Source of the DNA: an uncultured Roseburia sp.
GTDB taxonomy: Bacteria > Bacillota > Clostridia > Lachnospirales > Lachnospiraceae
Reading direction: 5' to 3'
Assembly: GCA_947652855.1 (NCBI GenBank)
Contig: CANTEO010000049.1
Span: 1-20,845, forward strand
Length of the DNA: 20,845 nucleotides
A program made the translations under genes and the position numbers. Below the pieces are notes generated by a model. The model was not told the DNA's origin, did no database searches, and saw nothing but the letters and a program-made list of their open reading frames with translations. Position 1 is the stretch's first letter, and the number at the start of each line of letters is the position of its first letter. Shown here piece by piece: positions 5,931 to 12,735 of this stretch.

Positions 5931-6974
5931 TTAAGCGATCTCTGCTTTCAAAGCCGCTGTCAAAGCCGGAACGATCTTATTCAAATCGCCAACCAGGCCA
6001 TAATCAGCCACATCAAAGATCGGCGCGTCCTCATCCTTATTGATCGCCACGATCAAATCAGAGTCTTCCATGCCGGCCACGTGCTGAATCGCTCCAGAAA
6101 TGCCGATTGCAAAATAAATCTGCGGGCGAACCGTCTTGCCTGTCTGCCCAACCTGCAGATCCACCGGCTGCCAGCCATTCTCCACTACCGCGCGGGAGCA
6201 GCTAACCGTCGCATTCAAAACCTCAGCCAAATCATCCAACAGCTTGAAGTTCTCTTTGGAGCCAACGCCACGGCCGCCGGAAACAAGAATCTTCGCATCC
6301 ATGATATTCGCCGTATTCTTCACAGCCTTCACGATATTTAAGATTTCCACGTAACGGTTGTCTGGCGTAAATCCTGGATTAAACTCAATGATGTTTGCCT
6401 TTGCGCCTTCGATTGGGGCGATCTTCTGCATAACGCCAGGACGTACCGTCGCCATCTGCGGGCGGTTGTCCGGGCAGGCAATCGTAGCGATTGTGTTGCC
6501 GCCAAATGCCGGGCGCGTCATAAGAAGCTGCTTATGCTTCTGCTCTGCCTCTTTTCCAGGCACCGCCACAAGCGGGAAATCACCGATCTCAAGCACGGTG
6601 CAGTCAGCCGTAAGGCCAGTCGCGACCCTTGCGGAAACCGTTGGGCCTAAGTCACGGCCAATCGCCGTCGCGCCAACTAGCATAATGTCTGGCTTATACT
6701 CGTTAATCACAGAAGCCAAAGCGTGCGCATACGGCTCCGTCCTGTAATCCTTCAGCTGCGGGTCATCCACAACGATCACTTTGTCCGCGCCATAGACTGC
6801 CAATTCATCTGCAAGGCCCTTCACGTTTGAGCCAACCAATACTGCCGTCACGTCAGTATCCAAATCCTTCGCCAAATCTTTCGCTTTGCCAAGCAGTTCA
6901 AATGCAACGCCGTCCAATACGTTGTCTACCTGCTGCGCATAGACAAACACTCCCTTATATTCTTCTAAACCCAT
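5931..6974 (-). CDS. etfA: Electron transfer flavoprotein alpha subunit EtfA
   Basis: This is the FAD-binding subunit of the Etf that partners butyryl-CoA dehydrogenase. In clostridia the Bcd–EtfAB complex couples crotonyl-CoA reduction by NADH to reduction of ferredoxin. The 347-residue protein has an N-terminal Etf domain (1–190). Its C-terminal FAD domain contains SGGRGVGS (232–239), SR (260–261), QVGQTGKTVRP (274–284), AIGISGAIQH (289–298) and NKD (312–314). There is no N-terminal ferredoxin domain of the kind found in some lactate- or caffeyl-CoA-linked EtfA proteins, so this is the plain butyrate type. It follows etfB by 27 bases and is last in the operon; a shared terminator follows. 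Confidence 0.96.
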   Translation of the reverse strand: MGLEEYKGVFVYAQQVDNVLDGVAFELLGKAKDLAKDLDTDVTAVLVGSNVKGLADELAVYGADKVIVVDDPQLKDYRTEPYAHALASVINEYKPDIMLVGATAIGRDLGPTVSARVATGLTADCTVLEIGDFPLVAVPGKEAEQKHKQLLMTRPAFGGNTIATIACPDNRPQMATVRPGVMQKIAPIEGAKANIIEFNPGFTPDNRYVEILNIVKAVKNTANIMDAKILVSGGRGVGSKENFKLLDDLAEVLNATVSCSRAVVENGWQPVDLQVGQTGKTVRPQIYFAIGISGAIQHVAGMEDSDLIVAINKDEDAPIFDVADYGLVGDLNKIVPALTAALKAEIA

Positions 6975-7001
6975 TCTTATTCACCACTTTTCCTTATTTT
7001 T

Positions 7002-7784
7002 TTATATTACGTGCTTTTCTTTGAATTTTCCGATTAAATATTCCACTGCCTCGTCTGGAGCCAGGCTCACCTTCTCGCCCGCGCCCTTGCGGACCTTATC
7101 AGACGCCTTCGCAATCTTCGTCGGGGATCCCTTCAAGCCAAGGTTCGCGTCGTCCACGTCCTTCAAGTCCGCCCTGCCCCATACGGTCACTTCTTTGTCA
7201 TACGCATCGAAGATCCCGCCTGGCGTCATGTAACGCGGCTCATTCAATTCCGACAAAGCCGTGATTAAGCAAGGCATATTCACCTTCAATTCATGGTATC
7301 TGTCCTCATACTGGCGCTCCACGACAACAGCGTTCCCATCCACTTTGATATTCTGCGCATAGGAAATCACCGGAAGGCCAAGATGCTCCGCGATCTGCGG
7401 GCCAACCTGCGCGGTGTCGCCGTCAATCGCCTGGCGGCCTGTGATAATCAAATCATACTCCAGGTTGCGGATTGCTCCCGCAAGCGTCGTGGAGGTCGCC
7501 CATGTGTCCGCGCCGCCCAATACGCGATCCGTCACAAGGATTCCCTTATCCGCGCCCATCGCCATCGCCTCACGCAGCACCTCGTCTGCTTTTGGAAGGC
7601 CCATGGTGACAACCGTCACTTCCGCGCCCGTCTCCTCTTTGATCCGAAGCGCAGCCTCTAATCCCGCCTTATCGTCCGGGTTCATGATGGTAAGCATCGC
7701 CGCCCTGTTTAATGTACCGTCTGGGTTAAACTGCACGCCGCCCTTGGTGTCCGGTACCTGTTTTACGCATACAACTATTTTCAC
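7002..7784 (-). CDS. etfB: Electron transfer flavoprotein beta subunit EtfB
   Basis: This is the second Etf subunit, carrying the NADH-proximal (bifurcating) flavin in butyrate-type Etf. The 260-residue protein begins MKIVVCVKQVPDT, the canonical EtfB N-terminus, and contains GRQAIDGDTAQVGP (116–129), the flavin/nucleotide-binding stretch of the family. The start is GTG at 7784, with AAGGAG 8 bases upstream. A second in-frame GTG three codons earlier overlaps that ribosome binding site and is rejected. It lies between bcd (95 bases, with a hairpin) and etfA (27 bases). Confidence 0.95.
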   Translation of the reverse strand: MKIVVCVKQVPDTKGGVQFNPDGTLNRAAMLTIMNPDDKAGLEAALRIKEETGAEVTVVTMGLPKADEVLREAMAMGADKGILVTDRVLGGADTWATSTTLAGAIRNLEYDLIITGRQAIDGDTAQVGPQIAEHLGLPVISYAQNIKVDGNAVVVERQYEDRYHELKVNMPCLITALSELNEPRYMTPGGIFDAYDKEVTVWGRADLKDVDDANLGLKGSPTKIAKASDKVRKGAGEKVSLAPDEAVEYLIGKFKEKHVI

Positions 7785-7835
7785 GGTATTCACTCCTTAT
7801 TATTTGTTATATTCAATGAAATGCCCCTGCAAGCC

Positions 7836-7855
7836 GGCAGACATTTCCGTCCGCC
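7836..7855 (-). other. Intergenic hairpin between bcd and etfB
   Basis: In the minus-strand RNA, GGCGGAC pairs with GUCUGCC (one G·U) around a 6-base loop. It lies 25–44 bases after the bcd stop with no U-tract, so it is more likely a processing, mRNA-stability or partial attenuation element than a terminator. Confidence 0.4.
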
Positions 7856-7879
7856 ATTCTCGCTCCGCTAGATCGCGTC

Positions 7880-9034
7880 CTATCTTAACAATGCGCCGGA
7901 AATTACCATCCTCTGCACTTCAGACGTCCCTTCATAAATCTCAGTGATCTTCGCGTCACGCATCATGCGCTCCACATCGTACTCCCTGATATATCCGTAC
8001 CCGCCAAAGAGCTGAACCACTTCCGTCGTCACAGCCATCGCCGTCTCCGCAGCGAACAGCTTCGCCTTTGCGGCCTCAACAGAATACACCTTCTGCGTCG
8101 CCTTCGCCATTGCCGCTTTATAAACCAAAAGCTGCGCGGCCTCGATCCTTGCCGCCATGTCCGCTAGCTTAAACTGCGTGTTCTGCTGCTGCGCGATGGA
8201 GCGCCCAAACTGCTTCCTCTCCTTCGTGTAAGCGACCGCGCGGTCCAATGCGCCTTCCGCGATGCCAAGCGCCTGAGCGGCAATGCCGATGCGCCCGCCG
8301 TCCAGCGTATGCATGGCGATTGGGAATCCCTTCCCTTCCGGCCCAAGCAGGTTCTCCTTCGGAATCCGGCAGTCCTCAAAAATCAATTCATATGTAGACG
8401 ATCCGCGGATGCCCATCTTCTTCTCTTTGGTTCCAAAAGAGAAGCCTGGAGCGCTCTTATCCACGATAAATGCAGAGAAGTTCTTTTTCTTCCTGCCCCT
8501 CTTGTCCGTCACGACGCTCGTAATCGCGATGACGATATAAACGTCCGCCACTTTGCCGTTCGTGATAAAGCATTTGGATCCGTTCAATACCCACTCGTCG
8601 CCATCCAAAACTGCCTTCGTCTGCGCGCCCTGCGCATCCGTTCCGGCGCCCGGCTCCGTCAAGGCAAACGCGCCAAGCTTCTCGCCCGTCGCCAGCGGCT
8701 TTACATATTTCTGCTTCTGCTCTTCCGTGCCATAGGTCAGAATCGGGTCAATGCAAAGCGACGTATGCGCAGACACGATAACGCCCGTGGTGCCGCAGAC
8801 CTTAGAAAGCTCCTCCACGCACATCACATAGGTGAGCGGGTCGCAGCCCTGTCCGCCGTACTCCTTCGGGACCGGGATGCCCATGAAGCCTAACTTCTGC
8901 ATTTTCTTCACGGTTTCCATCGGGAACTCTTCTGTCTCATCCACTTCCTGAGCCAGAGGCTTCACTTCATTTTCAGCGAAGTCTTTGAACAAAGTCCTCG
9001 CCATTTCATGTTTCTTATCTAAACCGAAATCCAT
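7880..9034 (-). CDS. bcd: Butyryl-CoA dehydrogenase (short-chain acyl-CoA dehydrogenase)
   Basis: This FAD enzyme reduces crotonyl-CoA to butyryl-CoA together with EtfAB. The 384-residue protein has the acyl-CoA dehydrogenase N-terminal helical domain (1–115), then the middle β-domain with ALTEPGAGTDA (124–134). The C-terminal domain contains QLFGGYGYIREYDVERMMRD. The catalytic base is predicted as Glu368 in IYEGTSE, equivalent to Glu367 of short-chain enzymes. A basic surface loop, KRGRKKK (178–184), makes it a few residues longer than usual. The ATG at 9034 follows GGAGG by 10 bases. It sits between hbd and etfB; crotonase, which makes its substrate, is not in the cluster. Confidence 0.95.
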   Translation of the reverse strand: MDFGLDKKHEMARTLFKDFAENEVKPLAQEVDETEEFPMETVKKMQKLGFMGIPVPKEYGGQGCDPLTYVMCVEELSKVCGTTGVIVSAHTSLCIDPILTYGTEEQKQKYVKPLATGEKLGAFALTEPGAGTDAQGAQTKAVLDGDEWVLNGSKCFITNGKVADVYIVIAITSVVTDKRGRKKKNFSAFIVDKSAPGFSFGTKEKKMGIRGSSTYELIFEDCRIPKENLLGPEGKGFPIAMHTLDGGRIGIAAQALGIAEGALDRAVAYTKERKQFGRSIAQQQNTQFKLADMAARIEAAQLLVYKAAMAKATQKVYSVEAAKAKLFAAETAMAVTTEVVQLFGGYGYIREYDVERMMRDAKITEIYEGTSEVQRMVISGALLR

Positions 9035-9081
9035 GATTCTTATTCCTCCATGTCTTATTTTTTTATAAAAGGTAGCAGGGC

Positions 9082-9954
9082 TTACTGAGCGTCAACCGGC
9101 GTCTTCGTGCGGTCAGCATTGTATACATAGAAGCCCTTTCCGCTCTTCGCGCCAAGGTTCCCGCCACGGACCATCTTGCGGATCAATGGGCAGGCGCGGT
9201 ATTTGCTGTCGCCCGTCTCATTGTAAAGGACGTCCATAATCGCAAGGCAGATGTCAAGGCCAATGAAATCGCCAAGCTCAAGCGGCCCCATCGGATGGTT
9301 CGCGCCAAGCTTCATGGCAGCGTCAATGCCGGCGATGTCAGAAACGCCTTCCATCTTAATGAAAGCGGCTTCGTTGATCATCGGGATTAAGATGCGGTTC
9401 ACGACAAAGCCAGCCGCCTCATTCACCTGCACCGGAGTCTTGCCAATCTCTTCGGAAATCTTCTTGATCGCGTCCACCGTCGCCGCCGGGGTGTTCACGC
9501 CCGCGATCACCTCAATTAACTTCATGCGGTCCGCCGGGTTGAAGAAATGCATACCAACCATCGGACGGGTAAGGCCGTTTCCAATCTCCGTGATGGAAAG
9601 GCTTGACGTGTTGGATGCAAAAATGCATTCCGGCTTCGCGATTTTATCAAGCTCAGAGAACGTCGTCTTCTTCACTTCCATATTCTCAAACGCAGCCTCC
9701 ACGATCAGGTCGCAGTCCGCGCAAAGGTCTTCCTTTAAGCCCGGCGTGATTTTCGCAAGGATCGCGTCCGCGGCCTCCTGCGTCATCTTGCCTTTCTGCA
9801 CCAGCCTGTCATAGCCCTTCTGAATTTTCGCCTTGCCGCCGTCTGCCCATTCCTGCTTGATGTCGCAAAGCGCCACTTCATACCCATCGACCTGAGCGAA
9901 TGCCTTCGCAATTCCCTGTCCCATGGTCCCTGCACCGATAACTCCTACTTTCAT
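9082..9954 (-). CDS. hbd: 3-hydroxybutyryl-CoA dehydrogenase
   Basis: This cytoplasmic enzyme reduces acetoacetyl-CoA to 3-hydroxybutyryl-CoA, the second step of butyrate formation. The 290-residue protein has an N-terminal Rossmann fold with GAGTMGQGIA (7–16), catalytic His136 in MHFFNP and Glu148 in KLIEV, and a C-terminal dimerisation domain starting about residue 185 (AGFVVNRILIPMINEA). Its length matches stand-alone bacterial Hbd, with no fused crotonase domain. The ATG at 9954 has AGGAGG 7 bases upstream. It follows thl by 81 bases that hold a long hairpin, and precedes bcd by 47 bases. Confidence 0.96.
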   Translation of the reverse strand: MKVGVIGAGTMGQGIAKAFAQVDGYEVALCDIKQEWADGGKAKIQKGYDRLVQKGKMTQEAADAILAKITPGLKEDLCADCDLIVEAAFENMEVKKTTFSELDKIAKPECIFASNTSSLSITEIGNGLTRPMVGMHFFNPADRMKLIEVIAGVNTPAATVDAIKKISEEIGKTPVQVNEAAGFVVNRILIPMINEAAFIKMEGVSDIAGIDAAMKLGANHPMGPLELGDFIGLDICLAIMDVLYNETGDSKYRACPLIRKMVRGGNLGAKSGKGFYVYNADRTKTPVDAQ

Positions 9955-9993
9955 TGTAGATCCTCCTTAAATTTTTCTATGAATTGCACAGGA

Positions 9994-10023
9994 ACATCCG
10001 AGAAGCGCTTGCTTCCCGGACGT
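9994..10023 (-). other. Long RNA hairpin between thl and hbd
   Basis: In the minus-strand transcript, ACGUCCGGGAAGC pairs over all 13 positions with GCUUCUCGGAUGU, around the 4-base loop AAGC. Two pairs are G·U and would be A/C mismatches in the opposite strand's RNA, so the element looks selected as minus-strand RNA. No U-tract follows. It lies 12 bases after the thl stop. It may protect or process the thl message, or set thl levels relative to the downstream genes. Confidence 0.55.
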
Positions 10024-10035
10024 CCCTTTCTGTCA

Positions 10036-11220
10036 TCAATCCCTTTCCACAATCGTGGAGCAGCCCATGCCGCCGCCAATGCACAGCGTCGCAAGCCCTT
10101 TCTTCGCGTCCCTCTTCTGCATCTCGTGAAGCAGCGTGACTAAGATACGGCAGCCGGATGCGCCAACCGGATGCCCAAGCGCGATTGCGCCGCCATTTAC
10201 GTTCACTTTATCCATATTGAAGCCAAGATCCCTCGCCACTGCGATGGACTGCGCGGCGAACGCCTCGTTTGCCTCAATCAGATCCATGTCGTCAATGCTC
10301 ATGCCCGTCTTCTCAAGCACTTTCTTCGTGGACGCCACAGGGCCAACGCCCATGATGGTCGGATCCACGCCGCCAAGCGCGCCTGCAACCCAGGTCGCCA
10401 TCGGCGTAACGCCAAGCTCCTTCGCCTTCTCCTCGCTCATCACGACCATCGCGGCCGCGCCGTCGTTGATGCCGGAGGCGTTTCCAGCCGTCACAAGGCC
10501 GCCTTCCTTGCCGGAGCAGCATTTTAAGTTCGCAAGGCCCTCCGCCGTCGTTCCGGCGCGCGGCCCTTCGTCCTTCGCGAACATCACCGTCTCCCTCTTC
10601 ACCTTTACAGGAACCGGGACGATCTCATCGCTGAATTTCCCTTCCGCGATCGCCTTCTCGCACTTCTGCTGGCTGTTTGCGGAGAAAGCGTCTAACTCTT
10701 CACGCTTGATGCCATATTTATCACATACGTTCTCTGCCGTAATCATCATGTGGTAATGGTTGAACGCGTCCGTCAATGCGTCGTTCACCATCGTGTCAAT
10801 GATCGTCGCGTTGTTCATGCGGTATCCAAAACGCGCTTTCGTCATTGCATAGGGAGCCATGGACATATTCTCCATGCCGCCTGCGACAACGACGTCCGCC
10901 TGTCCCGAAAGAATCAGGCTGGCAGCCTCGTTCACGCATTTGAGGCCGGAGCCGCATACGACGTTCAATGTGAAGGCCGGAACTTCAATTGGCAAGCCCG
11001 CTTTGATAGATGCCTGGCGCGCCACGTTCTGTCCCTGCGCAGCCTGGATGACGCATCCCATCATCACCTCGTCAACCTGCTCTGGCTTAACGCCTGCGCG
11101 GCTCAACGCTTCCTTAATCACGATCGCGCCCAAATCAGCTGCCGGTGTGTTGCTCAACGCGCCGCCCATTTTTCCGATTGCCGTACGGCAGGCGCCTGCT
11201 AAAACTACTTTCTTTGCCAT
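10036..11220 (-). CDS. thl: Acetyl-CoA acetyltransferase (thiolase)
   Basis: This condenses two acetyl-CoA to acetoacetyl-CoA, the entry step of butyrate synthesis. The 394-residue protein has the thiolase fold in two halves. The nucleophile is Cys89 in NVVCGSGLK. The second half has NEAFA, then His350 in ALGHPVGASG and Cys380 in CIGGGMG as the catalytic pair. Its length and motifs match biosynthetic tetrameric thiolases rather than degradative FadA forms. The ATG at 11220 has AGGAG 8 bases upstream. It is the first gene of the thl–hbd–bcd–etfB–etfA operon, behind a candidate Rex operator, so a high NADH/NAD+ ratio would be expected to raise expression. Confidence 0.96.
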   Translation of the reverse strand: MAKKVVLAGACRTAIGKMGGALSNTPAADLGAIVIKEALSRAGVKPEQVDEVMMGCVIQAAQGQNVARQASIKAGLPIEVPAFTLNVVCGSGLKCVNEAASLILSGQADVVVAGGMENMSMAPYAMTKARFGYRMNNATIIDTMVNDALTDAFNHYHMMITAENVCDKYGIKREELDAFSANSQQKCEKAIAEGKFSDEIVPVPVKVKRETVMFAKDEGPRAGTTAEGLANLKCCSGKEGGLVTAGNASGINDGAAAMVVMSEEKAKELGVTPMATWVAGALGGVDPTIMGVGPVASTKKVLEKTGMSIDDMDLIEANEAFAAQSIAVARDLGFNMDKVNVNGGAIALGHPVGASGCRILVTLLHEMQKRDAKKGLATLCIGGGMGCSTIVERD

Positions 11221-11254
11221 TTTCTCGTCTCCTTATCCTTTATTATTCTCAAAG

Positions 11255-11272
11255 CTGTTAATTTTTTAACAA
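11255..11272. promoter_or_regulatory. Rex-like redox operator before thl
   Basis: Read on the minus strand the site is TTGTTAAAAAATTAACAG. It matches the Rex consensus reported for clostridia, TTGTTAA-N4-TTAACAA, at every defined position but the last. The core TGTTAA-N4-TTAACA is a perfect dyad. It lies 35–52 bases upstream of the thl ATG, downstream of the predicted promoter. Rex represses fermentative genes when NADH is low and is known to act on thl and bcd operons in Clostridium, which supports the call. Rex itself is not in this window. Confidence 0.75.
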
Positions 11273-11325
11273 TCCTAGTTAAAAAAATAATGATCAGCTT
11301 GTCTGAAACTGTTCTTTCCTCAATA

Positions 11326-11354
11326 ACAGTACCATATTTTGACTTCCAATGCAA
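11326..11354 (-). promoter_or_regulatory. Predicted promoter of the thl–etfA operon
   Basis: On the minus strand, TTGCAT (11354–11349) is followed after 17 bases by TACTGT (11331–11326). An upstream TG forms an extended –10 (TGGTACTGT). Transcription would start near 11319, placing the Rex-like site about 50–65 bases into the leader. The –10 hexamer matches consensus at only three of six positions, so this is a moderate call. Confidence 0.45.
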
Positions 11355-11467
11355 GGATTTCAGAAGGAAATTTTACAACATCGACGACAGCTTTGCCCAT
11401 GCCATTCGCAGAGGCGCCTACGGCTGAAAGCAAAACATAATCGCCGCCTTATTTGAGGAATGCCATA

Positions 11468-11548
11468 CTTTTACAGAGCCAGCCTAACACTTGCGCAGGC
11501 AGGCGTCAGGCTGCGCGGCACAAGGGGCGGCCTGACGCCATGTAAAAG
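11468..11548. repeat. Nested inverted repeat at the end of the polysaccharide cluster
   Basis: Outer arms CTTTTACA (11468–11475) and TGTAAAAG (11541–11548) enclose inner arms GGCGTCAGGC (11502–11511) and GCCTGACGCC (11530–11539), all perfect. The inner hairpin begins 17 bases after the stop of the last cluster gene on the minus strand, but no U-tract follows it there. It could be a Rho-independent-like 3' end stabiliser, a barrier before the butyrate operon, or a MITE-like remnant. I see no target-site duplication. Confidence 0.5.
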
Positions 11549-11555
11549 CTCTTTT

Positions 11556-12725
11556 TTAAAGCATCTTCTTCGCCCTTCTTTTCACGCTTCGGGCAAACTG
11601 CAGCGCCGCCCTACGGCACTTCTTCAAAGAAGTGTCTTTTCTGTAATCCGTTTCATTGAACGAACAGAATTTCTTAACCGTCGCTTCAAACCCATGCCGG
11701 GCATAAGAATCCCAAAATGCCCCATACGCCTCCGGCTGTTTTGTTGGATGCTGTAAATTGGGCTGGAGGCAGTCCTTGAAAGCATACTCCCTAATCTCCG
11801 CTTTTGCACGCACCTCCTTTATTAGCTCCATGCCTTTTTTCGAATTTGCAAGCGTAAGGGAAATGCCATTTCCGTCATCATACAATGGATCTGCCTTCTC
11901 AATCCCCCAAAAATCCCCAATTGTAAGGTCGGAAACCCGTTTTTCTGACGCATAGGGGCAATGATAGCAGCTCTCCCTAAGCTCCAGATGGCTGTAAAAT
12001 AGATTCGGATAATTTTCACTGACATACAGCCTATTGTCTTTTAAGAGAAAGCTTTCTATATGAGAATGCCAGAAGCCCGAAAATTTCTTTCGAAAATCGT
12101 ATTCCCGTATAACTCCAAACCTCCGTTCCAAATATGCGTAATAATCCCGGAACACTCTTGGGGACGGAACACCATGGCATACCAAATCACACGTAATCAG
12201 TTTTTTCATGTCGGCATTTTTTTGCCCTAAAAATGAAACAAGCCCATCCACATGACATGGCGTCCCACAAAAAAGCGCGGCCTTTCCATCCTCCAAATCC
12301 TTCTTTACGTTCCAAAATACATCCCCGACCGACGCCTGCACATATTTTGAGCCTTTGAATTTTGAAATCCCCTCCGCGCCGCTTGCCCTGGCATAAAATA
12401 CATTTGCCCGTTCCGCAGCCACTCCATACACAATCCCACCCTTTTCCAATAGAGCTTCCGCAAACAAAGCAAATGCCCCTCCAGACTGACTGTAACGGCG
12501 TCCTTTCTTTTTCTTGATTCCATATGCATACGCGTCCCTTTCCTTCCCTACAGAACGCTCAAACCTGCATACCCTTTCGCAAAGCCCGCATTGCACGCAT
12601 TTTTCTTCCTCTATCATGGGCAGCAAAAACCCTTTTTCGTTTTCCTGCATCCGAATCGCGCCTGTTGGGCAGACGCATCTGCACGCAGTGCATCCACAGC
12701 AATTTTTTTCTGATTTCTCTAACAT
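11556..12725 (-). CDS. FrhB-like iron–sulfur/flavin oxidoreductase of the polysaccharide cluster
   Basis: The 389-residue protein starts with two [4Fe-4S] ferredoxin motifs: Cys9, 12, 15, 19 followed by Pro, and Cys43, 46, 49, 53. After these come the coenzyme F420 hydrogenase/dehydrogenase beta-subunit N- and C-terminal domains (about 75–150 and 155–330), with SQSGG (79–83), FCGTPCH, DLVCHGVPSP and LTIGDFWG. Members of this family beside polysaccharide pyruvyl transferases are common in gut Clostridia and Bacteroidetes. They are thought to use reduced ferredoxin or flavin rather than F420, but the reaction is not established. It is the last gene of the cluster, 10 bases after its neighbour, with a basic C-terminal tail. 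The annotation name 'F420 hydrogenase' should not be taken literally. Confidence 0.88.
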   Translation of the reverse strand: MLEKSEKNCCGCTACRCVCPTGAIRMQENEKGFLLPMIEEEKCVQCGLCERVCRFERSVGKERDAYAYGIKKKKGRRYSQSGGAFALFAEALLEKGGIVYGVAAERANVFYARASGAEGISKFKGSKYVQASVGDVFWNVKKDLEDGKAALFCGTPCHVDGLVSFLGQKNADMKKLITCDLVCHGVPSPRVFRDYYAYLERRFGVIREYDFRKKFSGFWHSHIESFLLKDNRLYVSENYPNLFYSHLELRESCYHCPYASEKRVSDLTIGDFWGIEKADPLYDDGNGISLTLANSKKGMELIKEVRAKAEIREYAFKDCLQPNLQHPTKQPEAYGAFWDSYARHGFEATVKKFCSFNETDYRKDTSLKKCRRAALQFARSVKRRAKKML

Positions 12726-12735
12726 CTACATTCCC

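Larger units (their letters stand above)
11221..11555. other. Intergenic region between the butyrate operon and the polysaccharide cluster
   Basis: This 335-base gap holds, from left to right, the thl ribosome binding site, a Rex-like operator, the predicted thl promoter and a nested inverted repeat. Between about 11355 and 11460 both strands are open for around 100–135 bases. A plus-strand frame at 11290–11427 (45 codons) and a minus-strand frame at 11323–11448 both lack a ribosome binding site and a recognisable family. They may be chance or decayed coding sequence; I do not call a gene. Confidence 0.5.

Noticed and set aside
10136..10756. Plus-strand open frame of 206 codons opposite thl
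   Set aside because: It is antisense to a complete thiolase with all catalytic residues; there is no ribosome binding site or recognisable domain.
11290..11427. 45-codon plus-strand frame upstream of thl as a small protein gene
   Set aside because: No ribosome binding site, it overlaps the predicted thl promoter, and no similarity is recognised. It is kept only as a possible remnant.
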